A stretch of 64,000 nt of DNA from Thermoproteota archaeon (GTDB taxonomy: Archaea; Thermoproteota; Korarchaeia; JAOZGF01; JAOZFZ01): NCBI GenBank assembly GCA_027491945.1, contig JAOZFZ010000001.1, forward strand, positions 3,078 to 67,077, written 5' to 3'. Each line of letters begins with the position of its first letter. Positions within the stretch are counted from its first letter, which is position 1. The notes beneath the pieces are model-generated. The model made no database searches and had not been told where the DNA came from. It saw only the letters and a list, made by a program, of their open reading frames with translations. Shown in pieces: positions 52,519 through 61,399 of this stretch. The position numbers and the translations under genes are program-made.

Positions 52519-53826
52519 ATGAGAGCGCCAAAGGGCACACGGGACGTGGAACCACCTGAATCGGAGATAATTGACTGGATATTATCGATCGCAAGACGAG
52601 TTTTTAGGCGGTATGGGTTTAAGCCGATGTATCATCCCGCATTCGAAGAGCTAAGGACACTGGAGGCCAAGAGCGGGGAGGAGATAAGGGAACAGATTTA
52701 CGTGTTTCAAGATAAGTCTCACCGATGGCTTGGGCTTAGGTTTGATCACACAATCGGACTGGCAAGGTATGCCTCTTCTAGGCTTAACCTTCAGCTGCCG
52801 GTAAAAAGATACACCTTTGGGCCTGTCTGGAGGTACGAAGAGGTAAAGGCAAAGGAACGATGGAGAGAGTTTTGGCAGATGGATGCTGATATAATAGGCG
52901 TTGAAGACGTTGTTGCGGATGTGGAGTGCGTAAGCGCTGTTGCAGATGTTCTGAGAGAACTAGGTATTAAAAACTTCGAAATACGCTACAATAACAGAAA
53001 ATTACTATCAGCAATTTGGAGTGATGAGGCAAGGGAGGAAGAAAAGTTTCTTGCTGTTTGTAGAGCAATAGATAAACTTGAGAAGAGAGGCAAACAAGCC
53101 ATCATGGAAGAGTTAAGTGACCTTGGCCTCGCCAACATTGCTATTCAACGGTTCTTTAACCTAGCGGATAATCTAGAGAAGCGCAGTGAAGAGGAAAAGA
53201 TCGAAGTACTTGCTGAGTTCCTTGCTGACATCTCAAAAGCCCAAGACCAGAGTGGATTGATGGAGATAAAGGCATTTACGGATACGGCTTCGGATGCCGG
53301 TTTAGAGAAGCTTTTGCACTATGATCTAACGCTAGCTAGAGGTTTGGATTACTATACAAGTCTAATATTTGAGTTCAAGCTAGGAGAAGGTGGCGAGAGC
53401 ATAGCGGGTGGGGGGAGATATAATGACCTCATCAGGCAACTTGGAGGCCGCAATATACCTGCGACAGGGATTTCCATAGGTGTTTCGCGCCTTGCATCAT
53501 ACTTACTTGAGGAGAAGATGGAGATGCGAGATAGAGAGCCAAGGATCTGCGTTATATCGATAAAACCAGAGTATAGAAGAGAGGCTGTGAAGGTAGCATA
53601 TAAACTGAGAAGAAGAGGCTTTTGCAGCGAGTATGACCTTCGGAGAAGAGGTTTTTCAAAGCAGCTTGAGCGATGCGTGAAGCGGGGTTTCGAGTTTGCG
53701 GTATTCATTGGGGAACGGGAAGTAAAAAGTGGAAAACTGCGGCTGAAGGACCTGAGAACACAAAAGGAGGCTTTTTTAACACTTGAAGAGGTCGTAGAGA
53801 AAGTTAGAGATCAAGGCCTTCCATAA
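52519..53826 (+). CDS. hisS: Histidyl-tRNA synthetase
   Basis: Class II synthetase of 435 residues. Motif 1 GFKPMYHPAFEEL, motif 2 VWRYEEVKAKERWREFWQMDAD, the His-specific LARGLDYYTSLIFEF (about 275) and motif 3 GISIGVSRLASYL are present. The C-terminal anticodon-binding domain reads RICVISIKPEYRREAVKVAYKLR. Its substrate tRNA-His, encoded at 28036, lacks an encoded G-1. Divergent from the GPN gene, followed by tRNA-Trp. Confidence 0.96.
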   Translation: MRAPKGTRDVEPPESEIIDWILSIARRVFRRYGFKPMYHPAFEELRTLEAKSGEEIREQIYVFQDKSHRWLGLRFDHTIGLARYASSRLNLQLPVKRYTFGPVWRYEEVKAKERWREFWQMDADIIGVEDVVADVECVSAVADVLRELGIKNFEIRYNNRKLLSAIWSDEAREEEKFLAVCRAIDKLEKRGKQAIMEELSDLGLANIAIQRFFNLADNLEKRSEEEKIEVLAEFLADISKAQDQSGLMEIKAFTDTASDAGLEKLLHYDLTLARGLDYYTSLIFEFKLGEGGESIAGGGRYNDLIRQLGGRNIPATGISIGVSRLASYLLEEKMEMRDREPRICVISIKPEYRREAVKVAYKLRRRGFCSEYDLRRRGFSKQLERCVKRGFEFAVFIGEREVKSGKLRLKDLRTQKEAFLTLEEVVEKVRDQGLP

Positions 53827-53892
53827 GGGAAAGATTTATTAAGGATTCAGCGGCCTTTCGGAACAGATCCTACAGTATAGCAGGCAGGAGAT

Positions 53893-54008
53893 GGGGCCGT
53901 GGCCTAGCCAGGTAAGGCGGCGGGCTCCAGAGTAACTGGTGCGATGACCAGTATGGAATGATTAGCGAAGGCACCCGTAAATCGAGGGTTCAAATCCCTC
54001 CGGCCCCA
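53893..54008 (+). tRNA. tRNA-Trp(CCA) with intron lacking C/D guide boxes
   Basis: Acceptor GGGGCCG/CGGCCCC, A73, anticodon stem GCGGG/CCCGT, loop CTCCAG plus A38. The intron of about 42 nt holds a 6-bp hairpin ACTGGT/ACCAGT. One C-like GATGA is seen but no D box CTGA, so it does not look like the box C/D guide found in many euryarchaeal Trp introns. T-arm GAGGG TTCAAAT CCCTC. Confidence 0.92.
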
Positions 54009-54011
54009 CCA

Positions 54012-54629
54012 TTAAAGACTCTGCCCCTTAAGGGTAGTTTGAATGATACCCTTGACCTCTTCCTTCACAGCGCTTAGGGGTTGACCTGCGTCTATCATCT
54101 TATAGCCCTTTTCACGCGCTCGCAACTGGTAAAGAAGTCTAACCTTCTCGAGAAATTTAACATCTTCAAACTTTTCCGATCCAAATTCCTTCTTTCTTTT
54201 TCTAGCCACCTCGGGCTCGACGTCGAGTATTATTGTCAGATCCGGCTTTAAACAAAACCTGTTTATCTCTTCTATCCACCTTTGATCTACGCCTTGAGCT
54301 CCCTGGTAACACATGCTAGACTCAAAGTATCTATCGGAGATAACTGCCCATCCCGCTTGGAGTTTAGGCTTTACTAACTGGAGAATGTGATCTAATCTAT
54401 CTGCCGCGAAGAGAAGCGCGTCAATTTCAGGAGGAAAAGCATCTTCCCGCAGAGATTTTCTGATTAAGTAGCCTATAGCTCCATTGGTCGGCTCCTTGGT
54501 TAAGCAGACCTTTAACCCCCATGAGTCTAAAAGTTTGGCGATGAAGGATGAGATCGTTGTACACCCAGCACCATCGATTCCCTCTACTGCTATAAAGATC
54601 CCGCGTTTATGTTTCTTCAAGGCTGGCAT
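54012..54629 (-). CDS. tmk: Thymidylate kinase with altered P-loop
   Basis: From ATG 54629 the product has 205 residues, normal for Tmk. IFIAVEGIDGAGCTTISSFIAKLL is the P-loop, but the invariant Lys of GxGK(T/S)T is Cys (codon TGT). DRYFESSMCYQGAQG (the DR(Y/H) motif) and ALLFAADRLDHI are intact. It probably phosphorylates dTMP with a different phosphate-binding contact, as in a subset of archaeal Tmk. ATG 54701 is an alternative start but adds a non-homologous stretch. Confidence 0.9.
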   Translation of the reverse strand: MPALKKHKRGIFIAVEGIDGAGCTTISSFIAKLLDSWGLKVCLTKEPTNGAIGYLIRKSLREDAFPPEIDALLFAADRLDHILQLVKPKLQAGWAVISDRYFESSMCYQGAQGVDQRWIEEINRFCLKPDLTIILDVEPEVARKRKKEFGSEKFEDVKFLEKVRLLYQLRAREKGYKMIDAGQPLSAVKEEVKGIIQTTLKGQSL

Positions 54630-54717
54630 CCTGCTGACACCATAACCCAAAGGCCCGGAGAACAAGCAGATTTCATGTACTTTTTTAATTTCAACCTCCA
54701 TAAGCCTTAGCGGAAAT

Positions 54718-54817
54718 GGGCCGGTAGCTCAGCTAGGAGTAGAGCGGGGGCCTTCGGGCCCTGGTAGAGAGTCCCAGGTCGCGGGTTCAAGAGTGCTGGA
54801 GAGTCCCGCCCGGCCCA
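54718..54817 (+). tRNA. tRNA-Arg(UCG) with anticodon and T-loop introns
   Basis: Acceptor GGGCCGG/CCGGCCC, A73. Anticodon stem GGGGC/GTCCC (one G:U) with loop CTTCGG and an intron of about 12 nt (GCCCTGGTAGAG), then A38. A second insert of 12 nt (AGTGCTGGAGAG) splits the T-loop, leaving TTCAAGT. Anticodon depends on the canonical intron site being correct. Confidence 0.82.
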
Positions 54818-54821
54818 TCCA

Positions 54822-55037
54822 TTACATGGCTACTACAACCTTCTCTTCAGCTCCTGACCTCTTCTTTAACCTTGTTATATAGCCAGCTAGCTTGTTTCGG
54901 AAGGCTTTTCCAGGAAAAACAGCTATCCTCTCTAGAACCCTTTTGTTTTCCTCAAAATTTGTGGAAAATAGCTCTGGATATTTTTCAACCAGCTTTTTAC
55001 CGAGTCTTTTGATACTTCTAGGTTTTATCCTTCCCAC
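54822..55037 (-). CDS. rps17e: 30S ribosomal protein eS17
   Basis: A 71-residue helical ribosomal protein starting at GTG 55037 (GRIKPRSIKRLGKKLVEKYPELF), behind GGTGG. The segment VFPGKAFRNKLAGYITRLKKR matches the family's second half. An in-frame GTG at 55049 adds four residues. It sits between tRNA-Arg(UCG) and zpr1. Confidence 0.94.
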   Translation of the reverse strand: MGRIKPRSIKRLGKKLVEKYPELFSTNFEENKRVLERIAVFPGKAFRNKLAGYITRLKKRSGAEEKVVVAM

Positions 55038-55142
55038 AAAGCCCACCACTTAATGGAGACATTAACATTCCGCAGTGAATCTAGAGAAGGCCTACCTAAA
55101 CAACATTTAAAACTTTACGCCTAGCCCGGTGGGAGGATGGGA

Positions 55143-55700
55143 ATGGAGGAGCTGAAGAAACATCAAAGGGGACAGAGAACAATAAAGGGAGTCGCCTGCC
55201 CCGTCTGTGGAAGGACGAGTGCGGAGCTTCTTGAGGTAATCTATGAGATACCGGCAGCTGGAGATCTCCTAATAACAACTCTCCACTGCGAGAAGTGTGG
55301 ATACAAAACCAGCGTGGTAACCCCCTTCAGGGTGGCAGGCGGTCAGAAAAGGGTAAGCTATAAGGTTACAAGTGAGGATGATCTATCTGTTAAGGTTGTT
55401 AGATCACCATTCTCCACAATTACGATACCTGAGCTTGGAGTTGAGATGGCGCCTGGACCTATGGCTGAGTGGTTCGTGACCAATATTGAGGGAGTACTCA
55501 CCAGAGTGGAAGACGCCCTCATTAGGTCGGCGGTGTTAGAAGATAAAAGAGAAGCAAAGGATGCTTTGAGTCGGATTAGAGCTGCTAGGAAAGGGAAGAT
55601 ATCCTTCACCCTCATCATAGATGACCCATATGGGTTAAGTATGATCATCGGGGGGTCTAAGGGGGAAGAGAACGTTCCTAGGGGGAGGAGGAAAGTTTAA
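55143..55700 (+). CDS. ZPR1-type zinc-finger protein
   Basis: The 185-residue protein has one ZPR1 module: zinc finger CPVCGRTSAELLEVIYEIPAAGDLLITTLHCEKCGYKTS, then the beta-rich A/B domain with FSTITIPELGVEMAPGP and LIIDDPYGLSMI. Eukaryotic ZPR1 has two such modules and chaperones eEF1A; archaea have one. ATG 55143 after GGGAGGATGGG; TTTAAAAC at about 55106 is a probable TATA box. Confidence 0.92.
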   Translation: MEELKKHQRGQRTIKGVACPVCGRTSAELLEVIYEIPAAGDLLITTLHCEKCGYKTSVVTPFRVAGGQKRVSYKVTSEDDLSVKVVRSPFSTITIPELGVEMAPGPMAEWFVTNIEGVLTRVEDALIRSAVLEDKREAKDALSRIRAARKGKISFTLIIDDPYGLSMIIGGSKGEENVPRGRRKV

Positions 55701-55739
55701 ATAGATGCGTTTCTGCTGGAAACACTAAATTAGCCCAGC

Positions 55740-55916
55740 ATGGTGGTAACGGTGTCCTCAAAGAAAAGGGAAAGAACTTATATGCCAGCTACTATGGCTG
55801 GTTTGATGAGCTTTTATCAAGAGGAGAAAGAAGGTATAAAGATGAAGCCACACTACGTAGTGCTAATATGCGCTGCTGTCATCATAACCGAAATAGTACT
55901 TAGAATAATTGCTTGA
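55740..55916 (+). CDS. Preprotein translocase subunit Sec61 beta
   Basis: A 58-residue single-pass membrane protein with the archaeal Sec61 beta pattern: a polar cytoplasmic stretch YMPATMAGLMSFYQEEKEGIKMKPH followed by one membrane helix VVLICAAVIITEIVLRII. It begins at ATG 55740; GTG 55752 (SSKKRERTY) is an alternative start with GGTGG upstream. It lies 39 bp after zpr1 and converges on the PolD large subunit. Confidence 0.92.
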   Translation: MVVTVSSKKRERTYMPATMAGLMSFYQEEKEGIKMKPHYVVLICAAVIITEIVLRIIA

Positions 55917-55961
55917 AGGTGTTATTCCATTATTTTCTCTAATTCTCTATATGGGAAATCT

Positions 55962-58900
55962 TTAGAGGAACTCACTGAGCTCAACTTGCCTTGCAGGTCG
56001 GAAGGTAGGTTCCTCTTCCTGTACATTGAAGATCTGTTTAAGTTCATCAACAAGTAAACGGAATCTTTGTTTAAGGTAATTGGGAATTTCGTATTTTTCT
56101 GTGAGTTCCTTTGCTATTTCAACGTACTTGATAACGCCACCCTTCGGCACGTTTAGCAGGATCCCTCCGCCGCATGTACATTTACCAGATAACGGCGGTC
56201 TTCTGAACTTCTTATTACACTTAACACATCGGAATGACTGGTAAGAGAAGTTCCTTAGGTTACCCATTATATCAGGAATAAAGTGGTTCTGAATAACTAG
56301 GGATGCAACCTCCGAAGGTGAGACACCCTCTATTATCTCTGCAAGATGCATTTGAGCTCTAACCTTGTCTTTCATAGACTTGAACTCTTTATAACTTGTC
56401 TCCTTCGGCCCATCGTGTATGGAGGCCGTTGGATGAGTAAAGAGTATCTTTCCATGGCTATCTAGGATTGAATTGAGCCTTTTAATCCCATCCCAAATCT
56501 CCTTAATGGGTTTGCCAGGATCATGCGTTGCCCTGTAAAACTCTAGAGGTATATTATTTGCGATATCTAGGTTGTAGACCTCATCATCCACGCTTGAGAT
56601 GTCAATTTTGACAACATACATTAAAGGCACGTCTTCCAAGCCACCAACCTTACTTGGGAGATAAGCCCGCGAAAAGTTTAGAAGTGCATCAAGGCCTAGA
56701 ATAAGGGAGTCTTCATCGCCATCACAGTTCCTTCTCTTTGCAGCATGAAACAATGGATGTGCATACTGGACTTGTGCATCCGTAAACCCTATTACGCGGC
56801 CCACTACAGCCACAAATGTATGCGGTGAGAGGCCAAAGACCAGATGCCCTATAAGGTCTTCTTCCCTCTTCACATTATAAAATGGCTCTAGCCCATAAAA
56901 CTTCTCAAGCAGCTCATCAATGAACCTTGTAACCCTTACAAAGTAGGCGGCTGCCTTTCGCGGAAGCACAATGTCCTGATAGAATAGCTCACAGATCTGA
57001 TCCTCATTCTCTAAGGGATTGCCCAGAAAGTCTTTGGTATAACCTAGCTCACGGGCTTTCTGTACAGTTAATCCTATATCGCCCACTCTAAAATGTGTTA
57101 GAGGAGAATCTACGGCGTCAAAACGACATGTACCATCTTTGTTGACAAAAACTCTATGCTTAGCCCGTAATAAACCTTTAACAATGTGTTCAGGGGTTTT
57201 AAATGGGTTCATCAGCTTCTTTACGCCCTTTACCTCACCAAGCAGCTCTATTGATTGTATGCCGAGTTTTTGCAGCGAGAACTCCACAAGTTCCCTCAAG
57301 TTTAGATTCGTCGTCGTGTATGGCACAGGTTTTTCGCCACAAGATGGGCAAACACCTTTCTGGACTTCTAAACCACATTTGGGACAGTAAAGCATCTCTC
57401 GTGTCGGTAATCCGCATGCATCGCAGCGCCTGTACGGGGTTAGAAAACCACAGTTATCGCACGCCCGCAACTCCACCGTTAAGCGGCATATTTCATCCCT
57501 AAAGGCCTTATTGAGGCTTCGCGTTCTCCCTCCATGCTCCTCGAGAGGAAACAGGAAATGAACCGGAGGCTTGAGTTTACGCTCCTTAGCCTTTTCGGGC
57601 CTCCCCATTCTTGCTCCTATGTATGACCCGGCTCGAGGCGGGAATGGAAATCCGCAGGCTTCCTCAAGAAGCTCTAATACCTTGATGTCCCCCTCTAATC
57701 TAGGAATAGTATGCCATTTCCTTGCGCAAGCGTTAAGGATGAGGCTTAGAACATTTTTATGGAGGGGATGAACCAAGACCGCGTTGCCGCTGGGTTTATG
57801 CATAACTCTAAGTTTCCGTAAAGATTGAATAACTTTCTCGGGGTTTTCAAGCGGGGATGAATCTGCTATCGAGTTCCTTTCCTCAACAAGGACTTTAAGA
57901 TCCGCAATTGAGAGATTTTCCCAGAAGAATAAATACTTTGGATGGAGTGGGACTCTGAGTTTAGTGGATAGTAGCCAGGCCTCATTTGGGGATGGCACTT
58001 TCCCAAATGGATCTTTAATAAATACCCTTATTCTATCCATTGATATCTCCACAGGTACATCGCCAGATTTAATGGATGCCTTGAGCTCTTGAGCCCACCA
58101 TTCCTCGCAGAATGAGGCAGGTAGAAACGGCTGATTATTCTCGATGAAATCCCCAATTGCGATGAGGATATCCCCCACAGAAAGAATTCTCTCCACTTTA
58201 TCTTTAACTAATTGAGCTTCCTGAAGTGTATTAACCCAAACCACTGACCCGTCCCTCAGAAGCACAATTGGCCCCTCAATTGAGGATACAGGACAGACAA
58301 TTGCTGATTTCCCTGGTTTTTCTGTTTTTATCTGGGTTCCAACCGCTAAAAAACCTCCAAGAAGTAGCATTGTAGCGGGATTTAACCCAACGGCAGCGAA
58401 ACCGGTGTTTGGAGCGCGGCCGTACCGAATCCTAAACCCACCGATCGATCCTGGAAATGCAAAGACCGGCCTACCGCCAGGAAGCTGCTTTAGGTACGAT
58501 GCCACGCCTTCGGCCTCTTGATCTTGATTACCGTTGTTTTTAACCGAATGAATGTGCTGTTTTCCACCTGACAGAGCAAAGTCTTCCAGCCACTCCCATC
58601 CTTCCAACTTAAGAGTCTTCTTCAAACGAGTAACTATGGCGCACAATTTCTTTGCCTTGAGAAGTAAGCCCTCACTGAGAACTATTAATGCCCCCCCGCG
58701 AACTCCATTGGTCTCAACCCTTTCTAGATCACGGTGGAAGGTGACTTCAAGCTTCTCCTCAGATGGCGGCCCTGTAACTTCAACCGGAAGCCTTTTAATC
58801 AGTTCTTCAAGCTCCAGTGCAGAGACCTGATGTTGACGCCCGGCTCGCTTCGACGATCTACGATAAAGTGCAATCTCCTCTATGTACCTATAAATCTCCT

Positions 58901-59417
58901 CTAGAGTTGGTTTGTATCGGTCTAAGCCTATTTTCTGCCTTAAATAATCCGCCAAAATGACCGAAAGGCCTGTTTCTGTTCCACCAGCAGTCCTTATAGG
59001 TCCAAGATAGTAGACAGCTAAATATTTTGAACCGTCCATGTTACGCTTTATTTTAACGTGCGAAATGCCCTCAATTGGCGATGCTGTTACACAGTCTGTT
59101 GTAACAGCCAGCCCTACCCGTAGAGCCACCTCAATAGATTTCTCAATAGAAAAATCTCCAAACTTGCCAGCAACTATTTCACTACCAACTTTGAATGCTA
59201 CCTCAATCTTATCAAGACCTTGAGCAAACAGCTCGTCAAGCCTTATCTTTATCCCATGTAAACCTGTTATTTCTTCCACCCTTTCGGGTGTCTGCTCTGC
59301 TCTAACCATTTCAATGGTTGAAGAAGGGTCGTAGCCCTTCTTCCTAGCTGCCGAGGCAATATTTATTAACCTGTTGACCTCCTCGGTGAGGCATTGATAG
59401 TATTGCTCGAGGTTCAA
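55962..59417 (-). CDS. polC: DNA polymerase D large subunit (DP2)
   Basis: Catalytic subunit of 1151 residues. The N-terminal region has the KH-like and structural domains with YLGPIRTAGGTETGLSVILADYLR (about 133). Two cysteine clusters lie around residues 640-700 (CDNCGF, CDACGL, CPKCGL, CPSCGEK). The catalytic acidic loop NCDGDEDS is near residue 900, and a zinc module CVKCNKKF...CTCGGG is near 1070. The C-terminus RQVELSEFL is a PIP-box-like clamp-binding motif. No intein is present. Divergent from the glycosyltransferase gene. Confidence 0.97.
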   Translation of the reverse strand: MNLEQYYQCLTEEVNRLINIASAARKKGYDPSSTIEMVRAEQTPERVEEITGLHGIKIRLDELFAQGLDKIEVAFKVGSEIVAGKFGDFSIEKSIEVALRVGLAVTTDCVTASPIEGISHVKIKRNMDGSKYLAVYYLGPIRTAGGTETGLSVILADYLRQKIGLDRYKPTLEEIYRYIEEIALYRRSSKRAGRQHQVSALELEELIKRLPVEVTGPPSEEKLEVTFHRDLERVETNGVRGGALIVLSEGLLLKAKKLCAIVTRLKKTLKLEGWEWLEDFALSGGKQHIHSVKNNGNQDQEAEGVASYLKQLPGGRPVFAFPGSIGGFRIRYGRAPNTGFAAVGLNPATMLLLGGFLAVGTQIKTEKPGKSAIVCPVSSIEGPIVLLRDGSVVWVNTLQEAQLVKDKVERILSVGDILIAIGDFIENNQPFLPASFCEEWWAQELKASIKSGDVPVEISMDRIRVFIKDPFGKVPSPNEAWLLSTKLRVPLHPKYLFFWENLSIADLKVLVEERNSIADSSPLENPEKVIQSLRKLRVMHKPSGNAVLVHPLHKNVLSLILNACARKWHTIPRLEGDIKVLELLEEACGFPFPPRAGSYIGARMGRPEKAKERKLKPPVHFLFPLEEHGGRTRSLNKAFRDEICRLTVELRACDNCGFLTPYRRCDACGLPTREMLYCPKCGLEVQKGVCPSCGEKPVPYTTTNLNLRELVEFSLQKLGIQSIELLGEVKGVKKLMNPFKTPEHIVKGLLRAKHRVFVNKDGTCRFDAVDSPLTHFRVGDIGLTVQKARELGYTKDFLGNPLENEDQICELFYQDIVLPRKAAAYFVRVTRFIDELLEKFYGLEPFYNVKREEDLIGHLVFGLSPHTFVAVVGRVIGFTDAQVQYAHPLFHAAKRRNCDGDEDSLILGLDALLNFSRAYLPSKVGGLEDVPLMYVVKIDISSVDDEVYNLDIANNIPLEFYRATHDPGKPIKEIWDGIKRLNSILDSHGKILFTHPTASIHDGPKETSYKEFKSMKDKVRAQMHLAEIIEGVSPSEVASLVIQNHFIPDIMGNLRNFSYQSFRCVKCNKKFRRPPLSGKCTCGGGILLNVPKGGVIKYVEIAKELTEKYEIPNYLKQRFRLLVDELKQIFNVQEEEPTFRPARQVELSEFL

Positions 59418-59494
59418 ATGCCTCCCCCGGTAAACTCACCCACAACGCTCTGCATCTCAGAATTAAAACTTTTAGTGTTAGGGAAGATGGTTAA

Positions 59495-60196
59495 ATGGGC
59501 ATTATATGTGTGATACCAGCATTCAATGAGGAGAGAACAATAGAAGAGGTGGTACAGCAAGCAAAGAAATACGTAGATGAGGTTATAGTTGTAGACGATG
59601 GATCAACTGATTGTACGTTAAAAAAGGCTGAAGAAGCCGGATCCAGAACAATACGCCATAAAAAGAACATGGGAAAGGGTGCAGCATTAAGAACTGGTAT
59701 CTCTGCAGCTTTGAGAAGAAGGGCTGACATAATTGTAACAATGGATGGGGATGGTCAGCACGATCCCCACCTGATCCCTAAGTTGATAGAGCCAATAGTG
59801 AGAGGCGAAGCAGACGTCGTAATTGGCTCAAGATTCCTAAAGCATGGCAGGCGGAAGGGCATGCCAAAAATTAGGGTGCTCTCAAATAAGATAACGACAT
59901 TTATTCTCAGGAGAATATATGGAGTAGAAACAACAGATTCTCAGTCTGGTTTCAGAGCTTTTAAGGCTGATGCCCTCAAGCGCGTAAGCTTTCACTCCGA
60001 TGACTTTATTGCGGAGAGTGAAATACTCATAGAGGCAAAAAGAAAGGGATTAACAGTGAAGGAGGTGCCAATTCAGGCAATATACGGTGGGGAAAGGTCA
60101 AAAATGAAACCCGTAAAGCACACGCTCCGGTTTATCTATGTGGTGCTCATAAAGGAATGTGTGAGAGAGATTGCACTAAGGTTAAGATTAGGCTAG
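59495..60196 (+). CDS. Family 2 glycosyltransferase (dolichyl-phosphate sugar synthase type)
   Basis: The 233-residue GT-A enzyme has VIPAFNEERTIEEVV, VDEVIVVDDGSTD, NMGKGAALRTGI and the metal-binding DGDGQHDPHLIPKLI. QSGFRAF and AESEILIEA complete the DPM1-like pattern. No membrane helices beyond a hydrophobic C-terminal patch. It likely transfers mannose or glucose to dolichyl phosphate for N-glycosylation. It converges with elf1 with a 4-bp overlap. Confidence 0.92.
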   Translation: MGIICVIPAFNEERTIEEVVQQAKKYVDEVIVVDDGSTDCTLKKAEEAGSRTIRHKKNMGKGAALRTGISAALRRRADIIVTMDGDGQHDPHLIPKLIEPIVRGEADVVIGSRFLKHGRRKGMPKIRVLSNKITTFILRRIYGVETTDSQSGFRAFKADALKRVSFHSDDFIAESEILIEAKRKGLTVKEVPIQAIYGGERSKMKPVKHTLRFIYVVLIKECVREIALRLRLG

Positions 60197-60432
60197 ACCG
60201 GGCTGGCTGACAGTTCATCAACAAGCATTGCATACGCATCAACAGGCTCTGCCCTTTTGGGAACTGTAAACTCCCTTCTAAGCCCACAACTGCCGCACTT
60301 AACCACTGCTTTTTCCTCTTTGCGGTTTATCTTCACCATTACAGTCTGCGATCCGCATTGAGGGCAGAGAAAAAACACCGGCAACTTTGGTACAACCTTT
60401 TTAATAACAGCCCTCTTCTTTTTTCTCCCCAT
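60193..60432 (-). CDS. Elf1-like transcription elongation factor
   Basis: From ATG 60432 the 79-residue protein starts with the basic tail GRKKKRAVIKKVVPKLP and a zinc ribbon FLCPQCGSQTVMVKINRKEEKAVVKCGSCGL, the Elf1 pattern. Elf1 helps RNA polymerase pass nucleosomes in eukaryotes; homologues occur in TACK and Asgard archaea. Its presence alongside PolD is a useful lineage clue. Confidence 0.85.
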   Translation of the reverse strand: MGRKKKRAVIKKVVPKLPVFFLCPQCGSQTVMVKINRKEEKAVVKCGSCGLRREFTVPKRAEPVDAYAMLVDELSASPV

Positions 60433-60481
60433 TTCACAAAACCTCCTCAGCATTCGGCCCGGGAACCAGAGGTGGGGTACA

Positions 60482-61399
60482 ATGAACGAAGAAATCTATG
60501 ATATCATAGTCGTGGGTGGTGGGCCGGCTGGTTTAACAGCTGGGATATACGCAGCGAGATCCGGTTTAAAAGCTTTAATAGTAGAGAAGAAATTGGCGGG
60601 CGGCCTCCTACTTGAGGCCCCATTCATCGAGAATTATCCGGGCTTTGAGGGTCTAAACGGCTCTGAGCTAGCCGAGCTGATGAAAAAGCATGCTAAACAA
60701 TACTTGCCAATACGAGAATTCGAGGAAGTGACGTCTATAGAGCAGGAAGGAGCTTTGTTCAGAATCTTTACGCTAAGATCGGCTTATAGGACTCGTTCAG
60801 TGGTATTTGCAACTGGGACAGAGCACATGCGCCTCAACATCAGGGGAGAGAGAAGGTTTCTTGGAAGAGGAGTTTCTTACTGTGTAACATGTGATGGATA
60901 CCTCTTTAAGGGTAAAAGGGCGTTGGTGGTAGGAGGTGGGAACTCAGGAGCCGTAGCAGCGCTTTTCCTGAGTGGGATATGCGAGAAAGTTTACATCGTG
61001 GAATTCATGCCCCACTTCATGTGTGAAGCCGCCTATCGGAAAAGACTCTCTGAAGCGAAGGTTGACTACATAATGAACCATAAGATCGTCGAAATATTCG
61101 GAGACGACGTTGTTAAAGGTGTAAAAATAATTAACAACGCCACTGGAGAGGTCAAATCGCTGGATGTGAATGGCGTGTTTATCTATGTTGGATTAAAGCC
61201 ACAGAGCAGGTTAGCAGAAAAGTTAGGAGTGAAATTAGACAAGAAGGGGTACATTGAGGTTGATAAAAACCAGAGGACTAACATCCCCCTTGTATATGCC
61301 GCTGGAGACGTGACGGGAGGAAAAGCCCAAGTTGTTACAGCTGCGGCTCAGGGAGCCGTTGCGGCTCTTTCAGCCTATGAAGATTTAACCAAGCTATGA
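60482..61399 (+). CDS. trxB: Thioredoxin reductase (NAD(P)H-dependent)
   Basis: A 305-residue flavoprotein: FAD site VVGGGPAGLTAGIYAARSG, redox-active CVTCDGY (about residue 137-143), NAD(P) site ALVVGGGNSGAVAALFL, and C-terminal PLVYAAGDVTGGKAQVVTAAAQG. It reduces thioredoxin-like proteins. ATG 60482 after GAGGTGGGG. It converges with the RPA gene, overlapping by 6 bp. Confidence 0.95.
   Translation: MNEEIYDIIVVGGGPAGLTAGIYAARSGLKALIVEKKLAGGLLLEAPFIENYPGFEGLNGSELAELMKKHAKQYLPIREFEEVTSIEQEGALFRIFTLRSAYRTRSVVFATGTEHMRLNIRGERRFLGRGVSYCVTCDGYLFKGKRALVVGGGNSGAVAALFLSGICEKVYIVEFMPHFMCEAAYRKRLSEAKVDYIMNHKIVEIFGDDVVKGVKIINNATGEVKSLDVNGVFIYVGLKPQSRLAEKLGVKLDKKGYIEVDKNQRTNIPLVYAAGDVTGGKAQVVTAAAQGAVAALSAYEDLTKL

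Noticed and set aside
53906..53990. Box C/D guide RNA inside the tRNA-Trp intron
   Set aside because: GATGA occurs once but no CUGA follows; a hairpin explains the sequence better.
55962..59417. Intein in PolD DP2
   Set aside because: The catalytic NCDGDEDS region is continuous and the 1151-residue length is normal for intein-free DP2.
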